Origin: Paractinoplanes brasiliensis
GTDB lineage: Bacteria > Actinomycetota > Actinomycetes > Mycobacteriales > Micromonosporaceae
NCBI RefSeq assembly: GCF_004362215.1
Contig: NZ_SNWR01000001.1
Location: forward strand, 3,102,001 to 3,166,000
Direction of reading: 5' to 3'
Length of the DNA stretch: 64,000 nt
Below the pieces are notes generated by a model that made no database searches, was not told the DNA's origin, and saw nothing but the letters and a program-made list of their open reading frames with translations. The translations under genes were made by a program, and so were the position numbers. Below are positions 59,155 through 64,000 of the stretch, piece by piece. The stretch's first letter is position 1; each line of letters starts with the position of its first letter.

Positions 59155-59193
59155 GCGTACGAGCGTACATAGGCGTCTGACTACAATCCGCTC
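59155..59193. promoter_or_regulatory. Divergent leaderless promoters
   Basis: 39 bases between divergent starts. Minus: TACGCT (59162-59167) seven bases before ATG 59154. Plus: TACAAT (59182-59187) six bases before GTG 59194. CGTACGAGCGTAC contains two CGTAC half sites. The small gap means a single bound protein could affect both directions. Confidence 0.6.
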
Positions 59194-60315
59194 GTGATGG
59201 CAGAGCCGGCATGGGATGTTGCGGTTGTCGGCGGCGGACCGGCCGGGTTGTCGGCCGCGCGGGCAGCGGCAGCGGCAGGAGCGCGCACCATCGTTCTGGA
59301 ACGCGCCGAGCACCCGCGCTACAAGACCTGCGGCGGCGGCCTCATCGGAACTTCCCTGGCGTACGCCTCGGCACACATCGCCGTTCCCGCACGCGACCGC
59401 ATCACGTCGCTCACGTTCACGCGAGACGGGGGGCGCTCCTTCACCCGCCACGCCTCCGGCCGGCCGTTCCTGACGCTGGTCCGGCGCGACGACTTCGATC
59501 ACGCCTGGTGTGTGGCGGCTGTCGAAGCGGGTGCCACCGTACGGCAGAACGCGCAAGTTCGCGGAATCGACCAGACCGACACGTACGCGACCGTGACGCT
59601 GGCCGGCGGCGAACAGATCACGGCCGGCGTGGTGATCGGCGCCGACGGCTCGGCCGGAATCACCTCGCGATACGTGGGTGTGACCTTCGAACAGCAGGAC
59701 CTGGGACTCGAGGTCGAGCTGGCCGCAACCGAGGCCGACCGCGACGAGTGGCGCGGACGGGTCCTGCTCGACTGGGGCTCTTTCCCCGGCTCGTACGGGT
59801 GGGTCTTCCCCAAGGACGACGAGCTCACAGTCGGCGTGATCATGGCGAAGGGGCACGGCGCCGAGACCAAGCAATACCTGACCGACTTCGTACGGCGGCT
59901 CGGCCTCGACGATCGCAGGGTCGTGCGCGACTCCGGGCACCTGACGCGCTGCCGGCGGTCCGACTCGCCGCTGCGCCGGGGCCGGGTGGTGGTGACCGGC
60001 GACGCCGCCGGCCTGCTCGAGCCGTGGACGCGTGAGGGCATCAGTTACGCCCTGCGATCAGGCGACTGGGCCGGCGCCTCTTTTCAAGACCTTCCCTCGT
60101 ACGAGCGTCGCGTGGCCGCCGAATTGGCGCCCGAGATGGCAGCGGGGAGGCGGCTGCTGGGCGGCTTCTCCCGTCTGCCCGGCGTCGTGCACGCTGCGAT
60201 GGCGACGCCGCTGGGCTGGCGCGCATTCGAAAGGTTCTGCCGCGGCGACCTGTCGATGGCCCGCGTGATCAAACGCCCGGGCGTACGCGCCCTGCTCGCC
60301 CTCTTCCGCGCTTAG
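59194..60315 (+). CDS. Geranylgeranyl-reductase-family FAD oxidoreductase
   Basis: 373 residues. FAD fingerprint DVAVVGGGPAGLSAARAAAAAG, then HPRYKTCGGGLIG (the CxxxG-like motif of this family), VIGADGSAGITSRYVG and GRVVVTGDAAGLLEPWTREGI. It may saturate isoprenoid chains (menaquinone tail or other lipids), consistent with mqn genes close by, but relatives vary. GTG 59194 or the adjacent ATG 59197; leaderless. Its stop lies in a repeat derived from the end of the convergent gene. Confidence 0.87.
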   Translation: MMAEPAWDVAVVGGGPAGLSAARAAAAAGARTIVLERAEHPRYKTCGGGLIGTSLAYASAHIAVPARDRITSLTFTRDGGRSFTRHASGRPFLTLVRRDDFDHAWCVAAVEAGATVRQNAQVRGIDQTDTYATVTLAGGEQITAGVVIGADGSAGITSRYVGVTFEQQDLGLEVELAATEADRDEWRGRVLLDWGSFPGSYGWVFPKDDELTVGVIMAKGHGAETKQYLTDFVRRLGLDDRRVVRDSGHLTRCRRSDSPLRRGRVVVTGDAAGLLEPWTREGISYALRSGDWAGASFQDLPSYERRVAAELAPEMAAGRRLLGGFSRLPGVVHAAMATPLGWRAFERFCRGDLSMARVIKRPGVRALLALFRA

Positions 60316-60434
60316 TCCTCACCGGCCGGCGCGACGCCCACTTCCGCACTCAGTCCTTCACCGGCCGGTGCGGCCACGACGCCCACTTCCGCGCTCAGTC
60401 CTTCACCGGCCGGTGCGGCCACGGCGCCCACTGC
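60312..60434 (-). repeat. 45-bp tandem repeat at the 3' end of the DUF6226 gene
   Basis: Two full and one shortened copy of a unit that on the minus strand reads CGCACCGGCCGGTGAAGGAC then TGA. The gene's own ending (HRPVKD and stop at 60395) is copied in frame 45 bases further on (stop at 60350), and again, after a 7-base loss, at 60312. The outermost copy also supplies the stop codon of the facing gene. Confidence 0.85.
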
Positions 60435-60916
60435 ACGGCGGCGGCGAACCCGCTGCGCCGCGCCTCACGCGCATCCCACCTGGTCAACGGCCCCTCGCGG
60501 TGAGCGTTGACGCCCACGCCGATGAGCCGGCTCTCGAACCACGAGCCACCGACACCCCGCCGTACGCGCTCCCACAGACCGCCCTCGACCAGGGCGGACG
60601 CCTGTGTCCGGAGCACGTCGACGAGCTGTGCCGGGTCTTCGTCACAGACCTCGCAGGCACACATCGGCAGGGTTTCGACCCACCAGCGCCCGAGGCGCAT
60701 CTCGAGGCCCGGCGTCTCGGTGAACGCGATGGCGAGCGGCGCGGCCGCCGGCGTGCGCGGCATGAGCCTTTCCATGCGCACCAGGGCGTCGGCCGGCCCC
60801 AGGAGCTCCTTGCTCTCCCGGCGGTCGACCACGTAACGCTCCGCCAGCTCGTCCAGCAGCGCCTCGGCCGCGTCATGCAGGACGGCAAAGCGAGCGGCGT
60901 GCGGGTCAGCCCTCAC
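60395..60916 (-). CDS. DUF6226-like protein
   Basis: 173 residues, soluble. ARFAVLHDAAEALLDELAERYVV at the start and LPMCACEVCDEDPAQLVDVLRT with three Cys, followed by GGSWFESRL, match the actinobacterial DUF6226 pattern; function unknown. Its 3' end has been duplicated in tandem. Last gene of the minus-strand run that starts at DUF6232, though with gaps that may hold terminators. Confidence 0.72.
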   Translation of the reverse strand: MRADPHAARFAVLHDAAEALLDELAERYVVDRRESKELLGPADALVRMERLMPRTPAAAPLAIAFTETPGLEMRLGRWWVETLPMCACEVCDEDPAQLVDVLRTQASALVEGGLWERVRRGVGGSWFESRLIGVGVNAHREGPLTRWDAREARRSGFAAAVQWAPWPHRPVKD

Positions 60917-60972
60917 CAGCGCAGTATGCCGCCCTCGGCCGACGGCTCACCAGCGCTTCCGCAGGCTTCTCC

Positions 60973-61167
60973 TTATCCGAAGGAGAAGGTCCCCGCCTTG
61001 ACACCCTCGACGAAGGCCTCCCACTCCGCCTGGGAGAAGGAGAGGACCGCGCCGTCCGGCGCCTTCGAGTCGCGAACCAGGTACCGATCCCCCAGCCTGG
61101 CCACTTCGACGCAGTTACCGCTTGCGCAGTCGGCTTTTCGCCATCGCACTTCCCGTCGGTTGATCAT
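60973..61167 (-). CDS. DUF397 protein (first)
   Basis: 64 residues. Typical DUF397: RWRKADCASGNCVEVARLGDRYLVRDSKAP then LSFSQAEWEAFVEGVKAGTF. These small proteins pair with XRE-DUF5753 regulators (WhiJ/BldB-like systems of actinobacteria) and probably act as their antagonists or partners. GGGAGG precedes ATG. It lies 237 bases after the second DUF397 gene with a hairpin in between, so it is likely transcribed on its own. Confidence 0.9.
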   Translation of the reverse strand: MINRREVRWRKADCASGNCVEVARLGDRYLVRDSKAPDGAVLSFSQAEWEAFVEGVKAGTFSFG

Positions 61168-61360
61168 CTTGCGCCTCCCGTGTCGGTTCCCGATTCCACG
61201 CTAGGTGAGGGTTTCGAATCACAGGAGGAGTGAATGAGCCATCTCGGCCCGAAACACGAAAAATGCACCGGAATGACGGATAAAAATGCCCGGACTGCAA
61301 GCCATAGGTCTGTTTTGCGGAGCACGGGCGCGACGAACCCGGCTCGACGCTTCCTTGAGG

Positions 61361-61388
61361 CCGCCCCGCACGTGCGCATGCGGGGCGG
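61361..61388 (-). terminator. Hairpin terminator after second DUF397 gene
   Basis: Perfect 10-bp stem CCGCCCCGCA/TGCGGGGCGG with an 8-base loop, 16 bases beyond the stop at 61405. Confidence 0.7.
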
Positions 61389-61404
61389 GTGCTACTGGTC
61401 GAAC

Positions 61405-61599
61405 TCAGAACACGAACTCGCCGTTCTTGACCCCGGCGACAAACGCGAGCCACTCGTCCTTGGAGAACGTGTGCGCGGGCAGCTGCGGGTTCTTGCCGTC
61501 CCGGACCAGGTAGCTGCCGTCGACCATGGCTACCTCGACACAGGTGCCGCCGCTGCACCGGCTGCTACGGTGCCACTTCGGCGAATCATTTTCCATCAT
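61405..61599 (-). CDS. DUF397 protein (second)
   Basis: 64 residues: KWHRSSRCSGGTCVEVAMVDGSYLVRDGKNP, then HTFSKDEWLAFVAGVKNGEF. It follows the XRE-DUF5753 gene by 56 bases in the same direction, the standard pair. Paralogue of the 60973 gene, differing at many positions, so each may serve a different partner. Two ATGs side by side at the start. Confidence 0.92.
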   Translation of the reverse strand: MMENDSPKWHRSSRCSGGTCVEVAMVDGSYLVRDGKNPQLPAHTFSKDEWLAFVAGVKNGEFVF

Positions 61600-61655
61600 T
61601 GCGGGCTACGCTCCTGTAAAAGATGTGTAACGGTGAGAAGGTCTTGCCAGTCCGG

Positions 61656-62558
61656 CTATCCGGAAGGGTTGATTTCCAGATTCGCGATTCGGCCCTTGAT
61701 GAATTCGATCGTGTCATTTTCATCGAGGGCAGCTTGCCAGAGCTGTTCGAAGCGATTGCGATGCCGCGCCGTCTCGTCGCGGCTCTCGACGACCTCGTCG
61801 TGCACGCCGTTCTCGCGGTACATGATTTCCCGCTGATCCCGTCCGGCGCCGACCGTCATGAGGTCGAAGCTGCCATTGTTCGGAATCGCCATGTCGAACG
61901 CGAAGGGGAGCATGCGGACGGCCAGCGGCCCCGCATCGGACAGGTCCACGAGGCGGCGGAGCTGATTCGCGAAGACCTGGGAACCGCCGATGGGGCGCCG
62001 GAACACCGACTCGTCGGCCAGCAGGAAAATCCTCATCGATCCGAGCCGGTCGGCCAGGGCATCGTGACGGGCCTTGCGAGCCTCGACCACGGCCGCGATC
62101 TTCTCGGGAGAGAGCTGGTCCTGCAACGAGCCGGTGAGCGCGTGACTGTAGTCCGGGTTCTGGAGCAGCCCGGGAATGTAGAAAACGGTGAAGTAGCGGA
62201 TCTCGGATGCCTCGGCCTCGTATTCCACGAATCGGCGCAGAGGTTCCGTGAGGTTTTCCCGAAAACGCGGCTCGTCCCACCAGACCGCACGCCGTCGAAC
62301 CCGCATGCGCGCGACCCGGGCATCGGCCAGAAGTGAGCCGATCACTTCTTTGTCCTGCACGCCGAGAAACGGCAGCAAACTTCGAAGATCATTGATCGAA
62401 ATGGTGTTGTCACCGTTCTCGATCCTGATCACTTTGCTGTGTGACCACTCCATGGCCTCGGCGACCTGGGCCTGCGTCAGACCCGCCGCCTCGCGCGCCT
62501 CGCGAATGGCGATGCGTACACGGAGGCGCGCGATCGTAGGCGAATCGCCTTCGGCCAT
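61656..62558 (-). CDS. XRE-DUF5753 transcriptional regulator
   Basis: 300 residues. N-terminal XRE HTH: IREAREAAGLTQAQVAEAMEWSHSKVIRIENGDNTISINDL. The DUF5753 part follows (FVEYEAEASEIRYFTVFYIPGLLQNPDYSHAL; ALADRLGSMRIFLLADESVFRRPIGG). Such proteins control development and antibiotic genes in Streptomyces and work with DUF397 partners. A 30-bp near-perfect dyad lies 50 bases upstream and is a likely site for autoregulation. Confidence 0.92.
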   Translation of the reverse strand: MAEGDSPTIARLRVRIAIREAREAAGLTQAQVAEAMEWSHSKVIRIENGDNTISINDLRSLLPFLGVQDKEVIGSLLADARVARMRVRRRAVWWDEPRFRENLTEPLRRFVEYEAEASEIRYFTVFYIPGLLQNPDYSHALTGSLQDQLSPEKIAAVVEARKARHDALADRLGSMRIFLLADESVFRRPIGGSQVFANQLRRLVDLSDAGPLAVRMLPFAFDMAIPNNGSFDLMTVGAGRDQREIMYRENGVHDEVVESRDETARHRNRFEQLWQAALDENDTIEFIKGRIANLEINPSG

Positions 62559-62607
62559 CGGTCCTTCATCGTTGAAGTAGGTGTCACTCGGCGGAAGAAG
62601 CTGCTAC

Positions 62608-62637
62608 CTCGCGGATTGCCAGTTGGCAGTCCGCGAG
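62608..62637. promoter_or_regulatory. 30-bp dyad upstream of XRE gene
   Basis: 14-bp arms CTCGCGGATTGCCA / TGGCAGTCCGCGAG around GT; one pair is G-T. The core TTGCCAGTTGGCAG resembles the two dyads at 63312 and 63592. It may be the regulator's operator, or a terminator for the DUF6232 gene. Confidence 0.55.
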
Positions 62638-62701
62638 ATCGCGGCACATCCTATTACGTCCTACCAGACGACCGACCGGGGGGTCAGGTGATTGTTGAAG
62701 A

Positions 62702-63154
62702 TCAAGCAACGGCCAGGTCGAGACCTCTTTCGGGTGGCCGCGCGTTCTCGATGGCGCGCCGGAGAGCCCGCTTGACCTGGTTGAACTCACGCTCTTCGAA
62801 GCTTGCGTACAGCACAACGTCGGATCCCCGATAGATCGCGTGGAGCTCCCAGCCACGACCGCCGCGTCGCAGCATCGAGGGAACAGCGCAGATCAGCGGG
62901 ACCAACACGGCGAGCAACCCGATCGCGTACGCGGTGGGTGGCTCCAGCAGAGTCCACCCGGCCCCGACTGCGGCGACCGTGCCGGCGGCCACCATCAGAA
63001 CAGCCGTCGGAGAAGCGGGTGCGGAACTCGACCGCATCACTCCGACATTGCGTAGATCACGGACGGCGTAGCTCTTCAACGGCGTCCCACGCAGGATGAA
63101 CAGTTCGTCAGTCACCACGGCGCCCGGGCCGCGGTAGTAGATGCGTTTGCTCAT
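62702..63154 (-). CDS. DUF6232-family membrane protein
   Basis: 150 residues. YRGPGAVVTDELFILRGTPLKSYAVRDLRNVGVM, then two membrane helices (AVLMVAAGTVAAVGAGWTLL; AIGLLAVLVPLICAVPSML) and ELHAIYRGSDVVLYASFEEREFNQVKRAL, the pattern of DUF6232 proteins often found next to XRE/DUF397 genes. Function unknown. ATG preceded by GGGGGAGGAG. Confidence 0.8.
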   Translation of the reverse strand: MSKRIYYRGPGAVVTDELFILRGTPLKSYAVRDLRNVGVMRSSSAPASPTAVLMVAAGTVAAVGAGWTLLEPPTAYAIGLLAVLVPLICAVPSMLRRGGRGWELHAIYRGSDVVLYASFEEREFNQVKRALRRAIENARPPERGLDLAVA

Positions 63155-63273
63155 GACGCGCTCCTCCCCCTCGGCTGGTTGCGGGAAAGAGGTCGCCCGG
63201 TCCGTAACGGCGCCCGGCTGCTGCCAGGTGTTGCCGCGCTGGACCTCCCGAACCTGCCCTGTTACTGACCGTC

Positions 63274-63329
63274 AGTACAGCACGCCTGTCCGCAGTCCGC
63301 CATCTACCAAACTGCTATGTAGCAGATTG
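63274..63329 (+). repeat. Duplicated element, copy 1
   Basis: AGTACAGCACGCCT, 21 variable bases, then AAACTGCTATGTAGCAGATTG. The last block contains the perfect dyad CTGCTA-TG-TAGCAG (63312-63325). Copy 2 starts 280 bases further on with the same block spacing. Confidence 0.75.
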
Positions 63330-63479
63330 AGCACAAGCACCTTGTTCCGGCCCTGCCGTCGGCGCTCGGCGAGTTTGGGAACCGGCACATCGCGCACGAA
63401 CGGGTGTACTCCAGCTGCTGGCCTCTTGTGGGGAGCACGGAGCAGCGCCACGATGACGGCGTTCCCCGTAGAGACAAAG

Positions 63480-63507
63480 ACGGCACCCGGTTGCCGCCGG
63501 GTGCCGT
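63480..63507. terminator. Hairpin between the two repeated elements
   Basis: Perfect 11-bp stem ACGGCACCCGG/CCGGGTGCCGT with a 6-base loop, followed by TGCTTACC. It could end a short transcript started at copy 1. Confidence 0.55.
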
Positions 63508-63553
63508 TGCTTACCGTCTCCCCTCGGAACTCCGCCCTTGCTGCTCTACTTGT

Positions 63554-63609
63554 AGTACAGCATGCCTCCAGGCTCTCCGCTACGCGTCAAACTGCCATGT
63601 TGCAGACTG
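63554..63609 (+). repeat. Duplicated element, copy 2
   Basis: AGTACAGCATGCCT, 21 variable bases, then AAACTGCCATGTTGCAGACTG. The outer blocks match copy 1 at 13 of 14 and 18 of 21 positions, while the middle has diverged, so the blocks rather than the middle are conserved. Confidence 0.75.
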
Positions 63610-63628
63610 CGTCTAAGCTGAGTGAGCT

Positions 63629-63688
63629 ATGAGTATCGTGCGCCACTTGACCGCCTTGCGGCGTTTCATCGAAGAACCGACCGGGTAG
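63629..63688 (+). CDS. Possible 19-residue peptide (MSIVRHLTALRRFIEEPTG)
   Basis: ATG 63629 to TAG 63688, preceded by GAGTGAG and lying right after copy 2 of the repeated element. The peptide is amphipathic. It could be a real small product, a leader peptide for the DUF2231 gene 60 bases on, or chance. Confidence 0.2.
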   Translation: MSIVRHLTALRRFIEEPTG

Positions 63689-63748
63689 CCCACCGTCGGA
63701 TGCCAACCTCGAACTTGTGAATCCGCAGGTAGAAGGGCGATAACCCGC

Positions 63749-64000
63749 ATGGAGAGCCGACTTGTGATCGCGGGTCAGGCGGTGCAGCCGATCCTGGTGA
63801 TGTTCCCCCTGGGCCTGTTCGCGATAGCCGTCATTTTCGACGTGGCCAATCTTCTCGGCGCACCAGCCATTGTCGGATCCCTGGCCTACTGGAACATCGT
63901 CGCCGGGCTGGTGGCCGGCGTGGCCGCCACCATCGCCGGCGCGGTCGACCTGGCGTTCGTCCGCCGCCCCGACGCGAGGCGCATCGGCGTCCTCCGCGTC
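63749..64000 (+). CDS. DUF2231 family membrane protein, N-terminal part
   Basis: 84 codons to the window edge. Two or more helices: PILVMFPLGLFAIAVIFDVANLL and IVAGLVAGVAATIAGAVDLAF, with GSLAYWN between, as in DUF2231. The family's usual HPxHP near the start is QAVQP here, so a possible ligand-binding pair of His is lost. ATG follows AGAAGGG. The gene continues beyond the window. Confidence 0.75.
   Translation, partial: MESRLVIAGQAVQPILVMFPLGLFAIAVIFDVANLLGAPAIVGSLAYWNIVAGLVAGVAATIAGAVDLAFVRRPDARRIGVLRV

Larger units (their letters stand above)
63155..63748. other. Regulatory-looking gap with duplicated element
   Basis: 594 bases without a convincing long gene. It holds two copies of a 56-bp element (63274 and 63554), a perfect 15-bp dyad TACTGAC-C-GTCAGTA at 63263-63277, a hairpin at 63480-63507 and a possible 19-codon frame at 63629. 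Confidence 0.55.

Noticed and set aside
61234..61836. Plus-strand 200-codon frame with GGAGGAG before ATG
   Set aside because: It is antisense to the second DUF397 gene and the XRE gene end, and its sequence has no protein-like pattern.
63404..63616. 70-codon frame between the repeated elements
   Set aside because: It runs through a terminator-like hairpin and repeat copy 2 and lacks a ribosome site.

Overview
This is a high-GC window (long high-GC reading frames, many GTG starts, 4-bp GTGA/ATGA gene overlaps) from an actinobacterium. Gene content points to a Micromonosporaceae-like organism such as Actinoplanes: SepH, DUF397/XRE-DUF5753 regulators, DUF2530, DUF3027, futalosine-pathway menaquinone genes, Ku/LigD and the XPB-type helicase. 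The genus is inferred from gene content, not from a marker gene. No rRNA or complete tRNA, CRISPR array, prophage or intact insertion sequence was recognised. Most of the window reads as ordinary chromosome.

Layout. 0-7 kb: end of a sugar ABC permease, an ECF sigma/anti-sigma pair, a secreted neprosin-type protein, a cysteine dioxygenase-rhodanese pair, a TPR-GGDEF diguanylate cyclase, a lipoprotein and a decayed LacI C-terminus. 8-23 kb: cell-envelope genes. These are a Wzm/Wzt (TagG/TagH)-like glycopolymer exporter, two divergent secreted coiled-coil wall proteins each behind its own c-di-AMP (ydaO-type) riboswitch, a GH65 phosphorylase with beta-phosphoglucomutase, a RsbW-like ATPase, an MsiK/UgpC-like ABC ATPase, a glycosyltransferase-TagF fusion and a CDP-alcohol phosphotransferase. 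23-33.7 kb: metabolism (glutaryl-CoA dehydrogenase, nitroreductase, aldose epimerase, PdxH, citrate synthase, SerC), then sepH and thpR. 33.7-35.5 kb: a gene-poor lower-GC stretch with a hexanucleotide microsatellite, one orphan gene and a decayed Rpf-like fragment. 35.5-45 kb: a PRMT-like methyltransferase, TetR and MarR regulated membrane proteins, an NCS2 purine permease and DUF2530/DUF3027. 45-54 kb: NUDIX, a two-polypeptide LigD with Ku (end joining), a PadR-HAAS pair, XPB and a large helicase-associated protein. 54-60 kb: HAD phosphatase, cold-shock protein, MqnD/MqnB, an acetyltransferase-TetR-MFS operon and a geranylgeranyl-reductase-like flavoprotein. 60-64 kb: DUF6226, two DUF397 proteins, an XRE-DUF5753 regulator and DUF6232, with related dyads, then the start of a DUF2231 membrane protein.

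Features that recur across the window: (1) at least twelve genes have a TANNNT hexamer 6-7 nt before the start codon, indicating leaderless transcripts; (2) four convergent gene pairs end in stop codons that overlap by three bases; (3) three genes have their last codons plus stop duplicated in tandem; (4) several regulators carry clear dyad operators at their own promoters. The envelope genes probably act together: the exporter, the GT-TagF fusion and the CDP-alcohol enzyme would build and export a teichoic-acid-like polymer, while c-di-AMP tunes wall-associated secreted proteins.
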